Shown in pieces: positions 16,416-25,147 of a stretch of 64,000 bases of DNA (position 1 is the first letter of the stretch; each line of letters opens with the position of its first letter). Origin of the DNA: Aminobacter sp. J41 (GTDB lineage: Bacteria; Pseudomonadota; Alphaproteobacteria; Rhizobiales; Rhizobiaceae). The notes under the pieces are model-generated. The model did not search any database. It was not told the origin of the DNA and was given only the letters and a program-made list of their open reading frames with translations. The stretch lies in contig NZ_JAGL01000018.1 of the NCBI RefSeq assembly GCF_000526635.1, positions 1-64,000 of the forward strand, read 5' to 3'. The position numbers and the translations under genes were made by a program.

Positions 16416-17063
16416 ATGAGGGATCTTACGGTCAATCGCTTCCGCACCGCTCGCGGGAGGATCCTGCGCGAGATGATCGGGCGGCTCGCCGCGAAGCTCG
16501 GCCGACCGGTCACCGTCCTCGATATCGGCGGCCGTTCGGATTACTGGGACAATGTCGGCTTCGACAACATTGCCGAAATCAGGCTTCTCAATAACGATGA
16601 GAGCGAGTTCGGGCGTCACGCTTCCTCCGACCTGTTCCTCGAGGAGCTCGGTGATGCACGCAACCTGGCCAATTACGGCGACAAGTCAGTCGATCTTGTT
16701 CACTCGAACTCGGTAATCGAGCATGTCGGCATGTGGCCGGATATGTGCGCGATGGCCGACGAATCGCTGCGTGTCGGGATTGCTGGCTGGGTTCAGACTC
16801 CGGCCTGGGAGTTCCCGATCGAGCCGCACTACCAGCTCCCGTTCCTGCACTGGCTTGCCGCGCCCGCGCGCCGGAAACTGCTCACCTTCTCCAAGGATTA
16901 CAGGGACCTGGATGTCCGCGGCCGGCGCTTTCACATCGACCGCATCAACCTGCTTTCCCGCAAGGAGGTAGAGGCACTCTTCCCCGGTTGCGACATCTAC
17001 GTAGAGCGGGTTCTTCTGCCCAAGAGCTACACGGTCAGGTGGGGGCCTGAAGGCGTCGTCTGA
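16416..17063 (+). CDS. class I SAM-dependent methyltransferase-like protein
   Basis: A 215-aa protein with a methyltransferase fold. TVLDIGGRSDYWDN (about residues 33-46) is motif I in the form D-I-G-G-R, and VDLVHSNSVIEHVGMWPD (about 89-106) matches motif IV and the post-IV helix of the Methyltransf_11 type. The rest is WVQTPAWEFPIEPHYQLPF, typical of sugar-linked methyltransferases in surface-polysaccharide loci. It may cap or decorate a repeat unit. The start is ATG with GGAGGG upstream. Confidence 0.72.
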   Translation: MRDLTVNRFRTARGRILREMIGRLAAKLGRPVTVLDIGGRSDYWDNVGFDNIAEIRLLNNDESEFGRHASSDLFLEELGDARNLANYGDKSVDLVHSNSVIEHVGMWPDMCAMADESLRVGIAGWVQTPAWEFPIEPHYQLPFLHWLAAPARRKLLTFSKDYRDLDVRGRRFHIDRINLLSRKEVEALFPGCDIYVERVLLPKSYTVRWGPEGVV

Positions 17064-18155
17064 TCAGGCTGTTGGGGCTGTGAGCGCAGCCTTGAGCGAG
17101 GCACGATGTGCAGGCCCAAAGGGCGCGCGGAGCGCGGCACCGGCCGCCAGTCCAAGCCGGAACAGGGCCGTGGAGAGCTTCCCATGGCGCCTGCCGAAGT
17201 CGCGGATCATGTTGGCGGTCAGCAGGCCAGTCAGGAACGGATTGGCCGTATACTCCCCGCCGAAGTGCGTGACCTCGACGTCGCTGATGTACTGAACCGA
17301 GAACCCGGCGGCGCGGGTGCGGCGCATGTAGTCGACCTCCTCGCTGTAGAGGAAGAACGACTCGTCCCATGGCCCGACGCGCTGGCGTGTGGCGGCAGAA
17401 ATCATGAGCACCGCGCCGGTTGCCCACTCGATCTCGCGTGAGACTTCATAATGGTCGGGATCGCCGATGATGTCGCCCGTGCCGAGCCACTGCGAGAGCC
17501 GGCCGCCGAGAAGGGCGTTCGACCAGGCAGTCAGGATCGTCGGCTCGCGGCGCAGCGAGTAGGCGAGGGTGCCGTCGTGGTTCAGCAGGCGCGGCACGAC
17601 AATTCCGGTGTTGCCCTTGCGCAGTTCGATCTGCAACCGCCGTGCAACGCCGCGCTGAAGACGGGAATCGGGATTGAGGACGAGCAGGTCGCTGTCGGGA
17701 CTGAGCTGCGCGGCGGCAATATTGATGCCTGCCGCATAACCGGCGTTGCGGCCCGTTTCGATCACTTCCGGCTGGAGCGGATGCAGCCGGGCGATGATGG
17801 CGCTGGCGTCGGCGGAATCATTGTCGACGATGATGATGCGCCGCTGAGCGATATCGGCGAGGCCGTCTTCCAGCGAGTCGAGCAGGCCTGGAAGGACGTC
17901 GGCGCTGTTGTAGGTGACAACAACTACCGCAAGCGGCGGCAGGGCGTGATTTTGCCTGAGACTATGGTCTGCACGATACTGAACTGTCACGGTTCCTCGC
18001 CGACGCTTGCGGTCGCTGCGTGGTGCAGCGTTGCGAGCATCGACGGGCGACGGCTTCGCGGCAATGTCGAACAGGGGCGTATTCATCACGCCCGATAGGG
18101 GAAGGGCCGCTTCCAGCCGTAAATCCTCTCCGCCGTTGGAGGTAGGAGGCGTCAT
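17064..18155 (-). CDS. GT2 family glycosyltransferase, rhamnosyltransferase-like
   Basis: A 363-aa GT-A enzyme. AVVVVTYNSADVLPGLLDSL starts the domain near residue 75, IIIVDNDSAD binds the nucleotide, LLVLNPDSRLQRG carries the NPD metal motif, and WATGAVLMISAATRQRVGPW with ESFFLYSEEVDYMRR is the WbbL-type acceptor region. The first 70 residues are polar and could be shorter, since an ATG at 18086 is an alternative start. It ends directly against the methyltransferase stop (17063/17064). Confidence 0.82.
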   Translation of the reverse strand: MTPPTSNGGEDLRLEAALPLSGVMNTPLFDIAAKPSPVDARNAAPRSDRKRRRGTVTVQYRADHSLRQNHALPPLAVVVVTYNSADVLPGLLDSLEDGLADIAQRRIIIVDNDSADASAIIARLHPLQPEVIETGRNAGYAAGINIAAAQLSPDSDLLVLNPDSRLQRGVARRLQIELRKGNTGIVVPRLLNHDGTLAYSLRREPTILTAWSNALLGGRLSQWLGTGDIIGDPDHYEVSREIEWATGAVLMISAATRQRVGPWDESFFLYSEEVDYMRRTRAAGFSVQYISDVEVTHFGGEYTANPFLTGLLTANMIRDFGRRHGKLSTALFRLGLAAGAALRAPFGPAHRASLKAALTAPTA

Positions 18156-18247
18156 CCCGAAGAGCCTGCCTTAGCGGCGCATCATCCAATCTGGCTTCTG
18201 GCACGTATCGTCGCATTCCGATCATCCTAACTCCGGGCCTCGGCTTC

Positions 18248-19528
18248 ATGCCGCATCAGCGATTCAACTCGGACCAATGGGATGTGCTCGTGGTAGCCAT
18301 TAGCCAGACTGTACAGAACGAGACGGGGCCGGCAGGTCTGCTGGCAGATAGCCGCCTGGAAGGACTAAGGTCCGTTGCGCCGGCAACGCATGCCCGACTC
18401 CTGCAGCTTATCGAACTCGCCAAGGACGGCCTGCCGCAGATGCATGCCAATGGCCTGTTCGCGCATACGGTGCGCAAGACCAATGACAATGGCGGTACGG
18501 GCAGCGGTGTCCGCGCGGAAGGCGACAGCCTGCGCTACGCCATCAATTGCGCGCTCGGCTTGTCCTACACCGACGAAGAGACGCAGCGGCGGCTACTTGA
18601 TGGACGCACAGCCGCCGACCTGGCGCTGCAGTGCGCGCACAGGGCGCAGTCTTCGCAGGATCCGGGCGCGGTGGCCCTGGCCGCGTGGACGGCGGCGGAA
18701 GCTGCCGGCGTGTTCACGTCGGAGCTCTTCGCACATCTCGTGGCGCTGCTTGAATCAAACCGGCCGATCGACACGGTCGACTGCTCGTGGACGCTTATCG
18801 CAGCGGTGGCCGGCAGTCGGCTTGGTGACACCCGCACCCTGACGCGCCTCGCACGCGACCGACTGCTCAAGGGGCAGGGGCCGTACGGGCTCTTTCCGCA
18901 TCATCTGCCTGCGTCGGCGAGCGGACGGTTGCGGGCGCATATCGGCTGCTTTGCGGACCAGGTCTACTCGACACAGGGACTCGCCCGGCTGTCGATGATC
19001 TCGCACGATCCGGATGCGTTGGCTGCAGCCAATGCCAGCGGTGATGCGATCTGCCGGCTGCAGGGCCCGCAGGGCCAGTGGTGGTGGCACTACGACACGC
19101 GCAACGGCACGGTCGTCGAGGGCTATCCCGTCTACAGTGTGCATCAGCACGCGATGGGGCCGATGGCGCTGCTCGACCTGCGCGACGCAGGGGGGCACGA
19201 CCACATGGCGTCGATCGCCCGCGGCATCGACTGGCTCGACGGGCCGAACGAGGCCGGTCAGTCCCTCGTCTGCAACGCCGACAACGTCATCTGGCGCAAA
19301 GTCGCGCGCCATGAGCCGAAGAAACTGGTGCGAGCAATCTCGGCTGCGATAACGGCTGCAGCGCCGGGACTCAAGGTGCCGGGCCTCGACGCGGTCTTCC
19401 GTCCCGGCAGGATCGACTACGAATGCCGCCCGTACGAGCTTGGCTGGCTGCTGTTTGCCTGGCTGTCCGACGGCATGAAGGAGCGGCTGAGCGCCGGGCC
19501 TGCAGCGGCAGAGGAGCGGCCGCAATGA
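18248..19528 (+). CDS. unrecognised 426-aa protein of the polysaccharide locus
   Basis: I do not recognise this family. The chain is rich in helices with repeated aromatic/glycine patterns (GQWWWHYDTRNGTVVEGYPV near 279-298; HQHAMGPMALLDL; YECRPYELGWLLFAWL near the C-terminus). That pattern resembles alpha/alpha-toroid enzymes such as sugar epimerases, lyases or terpenoid cyclases. There is no signal peptide or membrane segment, so it is probably cytoplasmic. Its stop overlaps the start of the WecG-like gene by four bases (ATGA), indicating a coupled role in repeat-unit synthesis. A catalytic function is inference only. Confidence 0.7.
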   Translation: MPHQRFNSDQWDVLVVAISQTVQNETGPAGLLADSRLEGLRSVAPATHARLLQLIELAKDGLPQMHANGLFAHTVRKTNDNGGTGSGVRAEGDSLRYAINCALGLSYTDEETQRRLLDGRTAADLALQCAHRAQSSQDPGAVALAAWTAAEAAGVFTSELFAHLVALLESNRPIDTVDCSWTLIAAVAGSRLGDTRTLTRLARDRLLKGQGPYGLFPHHLPASASGRLRAHIGCFADQVYSTQGLARLSMISHDPDALAAANASGDAICRLQGPQGQWWWHYDTRNGTVVEGYPVYSVHQHAMGPMALLDLRDAGGHDHMASIARGIDWLDGPNEAGQSLVCNADNVIWRKVARHEPKKLVRAISAAITAAAPGLKVPGLDAVFRPGRIDYECRPYELGWLLFAWLSDGMKERLSAGPAAAEERPQ

Positions 19529-20334
19529 ACGCGCCCATGCGCTACGACCGCCGGCTGCTGTTCGGCTTCCAGCTCGATCCGCTGACACTTAATGACGTGC
19601 TGCGGCGTTGCTCGACAGCAATCCAGACCCGGGAGCGGCTGCTGATCGGCGTTCTGAATGCGGCTAAGATCGTCAAGGCACGGCGCGACGACCTGCTGCG
19701 CAACTCGCTCCTCGACTGTGACGTGCTGCTGGCTGATGGCCAGTCGGTGGTGTGGGCGAGCAAGCTGGTCAAGCGCCCGCTGCCGGAACGCGTGGCGGGT
19801 ATTGACCTCTTCGAGCAGCTTCTTGCGCTGGCGGACCAGCAGCAGCGCTCGATCTACCTACTGGGGGCAAAGCCGGAGGTTCTGGAGAAGCTCAAGGCGG
19901 TGGTCGCACAGCGCTATCCGGGCGCGCGGCTCGCCGGCAGCCATCACGGCTACTTTGCCGACGCGGATAGTGAAAGCATTGCGCAGGACATCGCGCAATC
20001 GGGTGCCGACATGCTGTTTATCGGCATGACCTCGCCACGCAAGGAGATCTTCCTCGCAAAGTACGGCCCGTCGCTGAACGTGCCAGTTTTGCACGGGGTA
20101 GGCGGCTCGTTCGACATCATGGCTGGTCACACCAAGCGGGCTCCGGTTGCCTGGCAACGGGCGGGCATGGAGTGGGCGTATCGGGTGGTCCAGGAGCCTC
20201 GACGCATGTGGTGGCGGTACTTCAGCACGAACACGAGCTTCATCCTGCTGACGCTCGCTGAGTTGCTGCGGCCGGCGCATCCCTTCGAAGCTCCGAGGAT
20301 TCAAGCTTCGGCATCAGGCATCAGGCACATCTAG
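19525..20334 (+). CDS. WecG/TagA/CpsF family glycosyltransferase
   Basis: A 269-aa GT26 enzyme. RLLFGFQLDPLTLNDVLRRC opens the domain, LLADGQSVVWASKLVKRPLPERVAGIDLFE carries the conserved DG and R-x-x-G-x-D motifs, and DMLFIGMTSPRKEIFL and VGGSFDIMAGHTKRAP are family blocks. Family members add N-acetylmannosaminuronate or N-acetylmannosamine to a lipid-linked sugar at the inner membrane face. The start at 19525 overlaps the upstream stop. The WecC-like dehydrogenase that follows would supply a UDP-uronic acid donor. Confidence 0.88.
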   Translation: MNAPMRYDRRLLFGFQLDPLTLNDVLRRCSTAIQTRERLLIGVLNAAKIVKARRDDLLRNSLLDCDVLLADGQSVVWASKLVKRPLPERVAGIDLFEQLLALADQQQRSIYLLGAKPEVLEKLKAVVAQRYPGARLAGSHHGYFADADSESIAQDIAQSGADMLFIGMTSPRKEIFLAKYGPSLNVPVLHGVGGSFDIMAGHTKRAPVAWQRAGMEWAYRVVQEPRRMWWRYFSTNTSFILLTLAELLRPAHPFEAPRIQASASGIRHI

Positions 20335-20343
20335 GACCGTTTC

Positions 20344-21600
20344 ATGGACGACAAATTCACGGGCAAGGTCGCCATCGTCGGCCTGGGGTATATTGGGCTG
20401 CCCACCGCGGTGGCGCTAGCAACACGGGGCATCGATGTGGTCGGGGTGGACGTCAATCCCGCCATCGTCGAGGCGGTGTCACGGGGGGAGGTGCCCTTCG
20501 TGGAACCTGACCTTGCGGTTGCCGTCAGCGGCGCGGTGGCGATGGGGAGGCTCGTCGCAACGCGTGAGATGCCCGAGGCGGATGCCTACATCATCGCGGT
20601 GCCCACCCCTTTCACCGAGGATCGCAAGGCGGATCTCGCCTATGTCGAGGCGGCCGCGCGCAGCATTGCGCCGAAGCTGAGGCGTGGCGCGATCGTGGTG
20701 CTGGAATCGACCTCGCCGCCTGGAACGACCGAAAAAGTAAAGGGCTGGATCGGCGAAGAGCGGCCAGACCTCAAACTGCCGCATGACACCGAGCCGCAGC
20801 CCGACATCCACCTGGCGCACTGCCCGGAGCGCGTGTTGCCCGGCCGCATCATGATCGAGATGATCACCAACGACCGCATCGTTGGTGGGATAACGCCGCG
20901 TTGCGCGCAGAAGGCAGCCTCGATCTATCGCGTATTCGCGCAGGGCGAGATCCTGCTGACGGACGCCGCCAGTGCCGAGATGGCCAAGCTGGTCGAAAAC
21001 GCCTATCGCGACGTCAATATCGCCTTCGCCAACGAGATTTCGCTGATCTGCGAGTATCTGCACGTCGATGTGTGGGAGGTCATCCGCCTCGCAAACCGGC
21101 ACCCGCGCGTGAATATCCTCAATCCCGGTCCAGGTGTCGGCGGGCACTGCATACCGGTTGATCCGTGGTTCATCGTGGCGGCCGCGCCGCAGCTATCGCC
21201 GCTGCTGCGGACAGCCCGGGAAGTCAATGATCGCCGGCCCCACCATGTGGCGGAGCAGGTGATCGCCAAGGCACAGCGGTTCCGAGCCCCCTCGATTGCT
21301 TGCCTTGGCCTTACCTTCAAGGCGAACGTCGACGACATCCGCGAGAGCCCCGCGGTGGAGGTGGTGAACCTGATCGCCAAAGGACTGCCGGATGTCGAGA
21401 TCGCCGCCTGCGACCCTTATGTCGCCGAACTGCCGCCGCTCCTTTCGGATTGCGAGAACCTGAAGCTCAAGGACGCGGTGCAGGCGGTTGAAGAGGCTGA
21501 CATCGTGGTTCTGCTGGTCGAACACGAGCCGTTCCGGGCGATGCGTCATACCCGCCTGGGCGGCAAGGTCGTCTACGACACACGCGGCATCTGGCGCTAA
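20344..21600 (+). CDS. nucleotide-sugar 6-dehydrogenase, WecC/WbpA-like
   Basis: A 418-aa UDP-glucose/GDP-mannose dehydrogenase family enzyme. VAIVGLGYIGLPTAVALA is the NAD site, HCPERVLPGR lies mid-chain, and PGPGVGGHCIPVDPWFIVAA holds the catalytic cysteine near residue 268. The VDPWFIVA context is closest to UDP-N-acetylmannosamine dehydrogenase (WecC), but UDP-GlcNAc dehydrogenase (WbpA) remains possible. It makes a UDP-N-acetyl-hexosaminuronate by two NAD-dependent oxidations. AGGA upstream overlaps the wecG-like stop. No UDP-GlcNAc 2-epimerase is seen in the window. Confidence 0.88.
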   Translation: MDDKFTGKVAIVGLGYIGLPTAVALATRGIDVVGVDVNPAIVEAVSRGEVPFVEPDLAVAVSGAVAMGRLVATREMPEADAYIIAVPTPFTEDRKADLAYVEAAARSIAPKLRRGAIVVLESTSPPGTTEKVKGWIGEERPDLKLPHDTEPQPDIHLAHCPERVLPGRIMIEMITNDRIVGGITPRCAQKAASIYRVFAQGEILLTDAASAEMAKLVENAYRDVNIAFANEISLICEYLHVDVWEVIRLANRHPRVNILNPGPGVGGHCIPVDPWFIVAAAPQLSPLLRTAREVNDRRPHHVAEQVIAKAQRFRAPSIACLGLTFKANVDDIRESPAVEVVNLIAKGLPDVEIAACDPYVAELPPLLSDCENLKLKDAVQAVEEADIVVLLVEHEPFRAMRHTRLGGKVVYDTRGIWR

Positions 21601-21618
21601 GTCAGGCAAAAATTGTTA

Positions 21619-21650
21619 CGGCGCGGAACGTGTTCCGCGCCGTTTTCTTT
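21619..21650 (+). terminator. rho-independent terminator of the wecG-wecC operon
   Basis: A 10-bp stem CGGCGCGGAA / TTCCGCGCCG with a CGTG loop is followed by TTTTCTTTT. It lies 19 bp after the dehydrogenase stop and before the convergent ATPase gene. Confidence 0.85.
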
Positions 21651-21662
21651 TCCGGCTGGTGA

Positions 21663-22586
21663 TTACCTGGCTGCGGGCTGGGGCACGAGCGAGCGGATGC
21701 CACGCTCGTCGATCACCTGCTGAACCAGATCCGCCGCCACGACCGTGCGGCCCTCGGCGAAGGCATAGACCAGCGCGTAGTCGCAAATCTGGTTGATGAC
21801 CCGCGGCAGGCCTGCGCTGGCGGCCGCGACCAGATCGCAAGCGCCTGGGGTAAATATCCAAGACTTGGCGCCGGCAGTCACAAGCCGGTGATTAATGTAG
21901 GGCCGCACCGCCGACAACGGCATGCCGGACAGGTGGTGCTTGGCGGAGACGCGTTGGGCGAACTGCAGCAGGCGCGGCCGCGCCAGAATTTCGTTCAGCT
22001 CCGGCTGGCCCACCAGCAGAAGCTGGAGCAACTCCATGTTTCCGCCGTTGAGGTTGGAAAAGCACCTGAGCTCCTCGAGCTTCTTTGCCGAGAGGTTCTG
22101 GGCCTCGTCGAAGACGAGCAGGGTGCGGTTTCCGGCCATCGCCTGGCGGTGCAGGTATTCCTCAAAGCGCGAGAGGCGCTTCACGTAGGACATCGACTTC
22201 TCGGCCTCATTGTCACCAAGTGCACGCAGGATCCACTGCAGCAGCTGGCCGCGATTACCGTGCACGTCCGAGATCAGGCCGACCTGCAGCGAACTGGGCG
22301 CGGACGAAAGCAGGTGGCGCACCAGCGTTGTCTTGCCAGCACCGATCTCCCCGGTAATGACGATGATCGGCGCGAAGCTCGCCAGTCCGTATTCCAGCAT
22401 CGCATAGGCGCGGGCATGCTCTTCTGACCAGTACAGGTAGGCGGGGTCCGGCTGCAGGCTGAACGGCCGCTCCCTCAGGCCGAAGTGTTCCAGATAAAGG
22501 CAAACGGCCGAGCCGGACCTGGCGGTGGCCACTTCACTGCGTTCGGTACTCACCGGCGCGAAACTCTCCCGAAAACGAGCGTCCAC
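21663..22586 (-). CDS. GspA/ExeA-like AAA ATPase of the polysaccharide export module
   Basis: A 307-aa AAA ATPase. FGLRERPFSLQPDPAYLYWS is the typical N-terminal block, GEIGAGKTTLVRHLL the Walker A near residue 78, and LLVFDEAQNLS the Walker B near 160. It resembles the ATPase that accompanies exosortase-linked exopolysaccharide genes, and its tyrosine-kinase and chain-length neighbours support that. No exosortase is present. The start is GTG at 22586, two bases after the kinase stop. Its precise job in chain-length control or export is unknown. Confidence 0.83.
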   Translation of the reverse strand: MDARFRESFAPVSTERSEVATARSGSAVCLYLEHFGLRERPFSLQPDPAYLYWSEEHARAYAMLEYGLASFAPIIVITGEIGAGKTTLVRHLLSSAPSSLQVGLISDVHGNRGQLLQWILRALGDNEAEKSMSYVKRLSRFEEYLHRQAMAGNRTLLVFDEAQNLSAKKLEELRCFSNLNGGNMELLQLLLVGQPELNEILARPRLLQFAQRVSAKHHLSGMPLSAVRPYINHRLVTAGAKSWIFTPGACDLVAAASAGLPRVINQICDYALVYAFAEGRTVVAADLVQQVIDERGIRSLVPQPAAR

Positions 22587-22588
22587 GG

Positions 22589-23425
22589 TCAGCCTCCATA
22601 GCCATAGGCCTGCGCTTCAACGGCGTGACGACATTTGTTCAGGATAACCCCGAGCAGCTTTGACCTCGAGGACAACTCGTATTCGCACGCCGCGACCTGT
22701 TCGGGCGTGTTCTTCTCCGCCTCGACCACCAGGATCGCGCAGTCGACGTTCGGCAGGAATGCCATCACGTCGTCGGCGGCAAGCATCGGCGGCAAGTCGT
22801 AGAGAATGACGTCAGGCGAAAGCTTTTCCCTGACTTCCGTGACGCACCTGACAGCCTCCGGACTTTGCAGCAACTCGGCGGCGAACTCGACCGGCCGGCC
22901 GTTGGTCGCTACCGCGAGGTTGTCCTTCAGCTTCTTGAAGGATTGCTCGAAGCTCCTGGTGCCGCGGATGAATTCCTCGATCGGTGAAGACGCGGGGATG
23001 CCGAGGCTGGTCCCAATCGTTGGGCACCTCAGGTCGAAGTCGAGCAGCGCGATGCGGCAATCCGGCCGGTTGGACAGGCTAAAGGCGAGGTTGAGCGCGA
23101 GCGAAGATTTTCCGCCGCCCGCCGTCGGCGAGGTGATCGCGATCGAGGTCCAGTTGTTTTCGCGCAACCGCTGCAGCACGCGGGTCCGCAGCATGTCATA
23201 AGCAACGCCCACCTGATGGTTCTTGTCCAGGGTGACTATCCGGCTACCCTCCAGATGCGCCGGGCTCAGCCTCGCTACTGGGAGGGCGTCCCAAACCGTC
23301 TCCTGGAGCGGCTTGGTCGGAGCTGGCGGTTCGCTGGTGCGGGGAGATCCGAAAGATGCCCCCGCCTTCTGCATCGCCGTTCGAATGTGCTCCATTGGCA
23401 CGATCCGAGTTTCTTCTTGTTGCAT
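22589..23425 (-). CDS. CpsD/CapB-type tyrosine autokinase (BY-kinase)
   Basis: A 278-aa cytoplasmic kinase. Walker A is SPTAGGGKSSLALNLA near residue 104, Walker A' is IALLDFDLR, and Walker B is VILYDLPPM. The C-terminus ends in a short tyrosine-poor tail with two tyrosines (AYGYGG) rather than a long tyrosine cluster. BY-kinases cycle between autophosphorylated and free forms and bind the cytoplasmic end of the Wzz/GumC partner, encoded just upstream. Control of chain length or export is inferred. Confidence 0.87.
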   Translation of the reverse strand: MQQEETRIVPMEHIRTAMQKAGASFGSPRTSEPPAPTKPLQETVWDALPVARLSPAHLEGSRIVTLDKNHQVGVAYDMLRTRVLQRLRENNWTSIAITSPTAGGGKSSLALNLAFSLSNRPDCRIALLDFDLRCPTIGTSLGIPASSPIEEFIRGTRSFEQSFKKLKDNLAVATNGRPVEFAAELLQSPEAVRCVTEVREKLSPDVILYDLPPMLAADDVMAFLPNVDCAILVVEAEKNTPEQVAACEYELSSRSKLLGVILNKCRHAVEAQAYGYGG

Positions 23426-23446
23426 GATGGTGTGCCTTTTCCGGAA

Positions 23447-24988
23447 TTACATCAGACTGTTGCGGTCGATGCTTTCGATCAGGTTCTCGAAGGCGATCGC
23501 GAGCGGCGGACGGTAGTGGTAGAGGGCTGCCCCCGCGATGGCGACCGCGCATACCAACGTTGCCAGGCTGATGGAGAGCTTGCGTTTCCGAGCTTCCTTC
23601 TCTCCCGGGTTCCAGATGTAGGGAATAGTGCCAAGCAGCGGCTCCTCGACCAGCGGGACGAGGTCTGCTGGCCTTCGCACGGTCCGATTCATTAGTTCGA
23701 GGCCGGCTATCGCGCCGAAACCGAGGAAGATGCCCATTGCCACGCCGATGCCGGCGATCTTGCGCCTGTTGGGGCTCAAGCGGCTTTCGGGCGGAATGGC
23801 GGGCTCAACAAGCGTGAACCGTCCGGCCTTGGCGCGGAGTTCGATCTGTTCGCCGGTTGACGCTTCAGCCAGCTTGGCAACCGCCTTGTTGTACTGTTCC
23901 TGGATGTTGTCCCGGTGGCGTTCGAGAGCGTTCAGGCTCGTCTCGTTCTGTGGTGTGACCTCGATGGTTTTTGCCAGTACATCAAGGTTCTCCTTGATGG
24001 CGGCCTTCTCGCGTTCGATGAAGGACAGGCGCTCATCGATGTCGGAGAGCTGGAGATCGAGCTCGGAAACGCCGCCCGCCGCTTGCTTGGTGTCTTGGCT
24101 GGCCTGCACCTCCCTTTGGAGCGAATCGATCCGGCCACGGAGTGCGACGATCTTCGGGCTGCCTTCGGAGAAGATTGCCAGTTGCTCTGCCAGAGACCGC
24201 TTCAGGTCACGCAGCATTTCCTGTTCGAGCGAGAGCGGCCCGGTGCCTGCGACCTGACCGGTCGTCTCGAAGACGCGCACAAGGTTGGTCCGTCGCACCC
24301 TCAGTGACGATTCTTCGCGCTCGAGGAGAAGCAACCGTTCCTGCTGGTTGCTCAACTGGGCGCGGCGGAAGTCGAGGCTGTCGGGGAGGGCGTGGATATT
24401 GGCATTGCGAAATTCCAGCACCGCCTCTTCCTGACGGGCGAGCTCATCGGCCAGACGAGCCACCTCCTTTTCGAAGAACTCCAGCGTGTCGCCTGCTTTG
24501 CTGGCGCGCATGCCCGCGTTCTTCGCAAGGATGATCGAAACCAGTTCGTTGACGACCTGTGCCGATAGCTTTGGATCGCGAGCCTGGAAGGATACGCTGA
24601 AGATGGTCGCACCCTCGCGTTCCGTCGGAACCAGCTGGAGGATGGTGCGTTTGCGCAGATTTTCGACGATTTCCCCTTCTGTCAGCTTCTCGGCTGCATC
24701 GCCGAAAATATCCAGCCGGCGCGCCAGCTCCAGGAGGTTCTCCCGCGTCGTGATCTCTTCCTGGATGATCTGCAGTTGCTCAAGCGGCGGAATATGAACG
24801 GTCGGCTTTGCCATCTCCGCGGGGATCTGCGGCGGTTCCACCAGGATCTTGGCGCTGGCGCCATAGACCGTCGGCATCAGGTAAGCCACCGTGATCCCAA
24901 GGCCTGCGACAACGAGAGCGATGCTGAAGATGTAAGGCAGTCTTCCGATCAGGATCGAAAGGTAGAAGCGGATGTCGCTATCGGTCAT
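23447..24988 (-). CDS. GumC/Wzz-type polysaccharide chain-length determinant
   Basis: A 513-aa inner-membrane protein. A transmembrane segment lies near residues 15-40 (IFSIALVVAGLGITVAYLMP), a long periplasmic region with coiled-coil stretches spans about 150-400, and a second transmembrane segment is near 420 (IAGIGVAMGIFLGFGAIAGL). A further hydrophobic stretch (SLATLVCAVAIAGAALYHY) lies near the C-terminus. The frame is open to 25015, but ATG at 24988 (MTDSDIRF) gives the normal start. It pairs with the kinase downstream to set chain length. Confidence 0.87.
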   Translation of the reverse strand: MTDSDIRFYLSILIGRLPYIFSIALVVAGLGITVAYLMPTVYGASAKILVEPPQIPAEMAKPTVHIPPLEQLQIIQEEITTRENLLELARRLDIFGDAAEKLTEGEIVENLRKRTILQLVPTEREGATIFSVSFQARDPKLSAQVVNELVSIILAKNAGMRASKAGDTLEFFEKEVARLADELARQEEAVLEFRNANIHALPDSLDFRRAQLSNQQERLLLLEREESSLRVRRTNLVRVFETTGQVAGTGPLSLEQEMLRDLKRSLAEQLAIFSEGSPKIVALRGRIDSLQREVQASQDTKQAAGGVSELDLQLSDIDERLSFIEREKAAIKENLDVLAKTIEVTPQNETSLNALERHRDNIQEQYNKAVAKLAEASTGEQIELRAKAGRFTLVEPAIPPESRLSPNRRKIAGIGVAMGIFLGFGAIAGLELMNRTVRRPADLVPLVEEPLLGTIPYIWNPGEKEARKRKLSISLATLVCAVAIAGAALYHYRPPLAIAFENLIESIDRNSLM

Positions 24989-25147
24989 TTTGTTGCCTGT
25001 CGTCCGTTGCGGCAATAATGCCAGCTTGATCCATCTTCATGCGAGCGCAGCCGGGGACGATAGATCGCCGATAGGGGACTACAGCTCGGAAGGTTAGCCT
25101 CGGGCTACTCTCTTTGGCGGTAGTGGTACCCCTCGACGCCATCTCGC

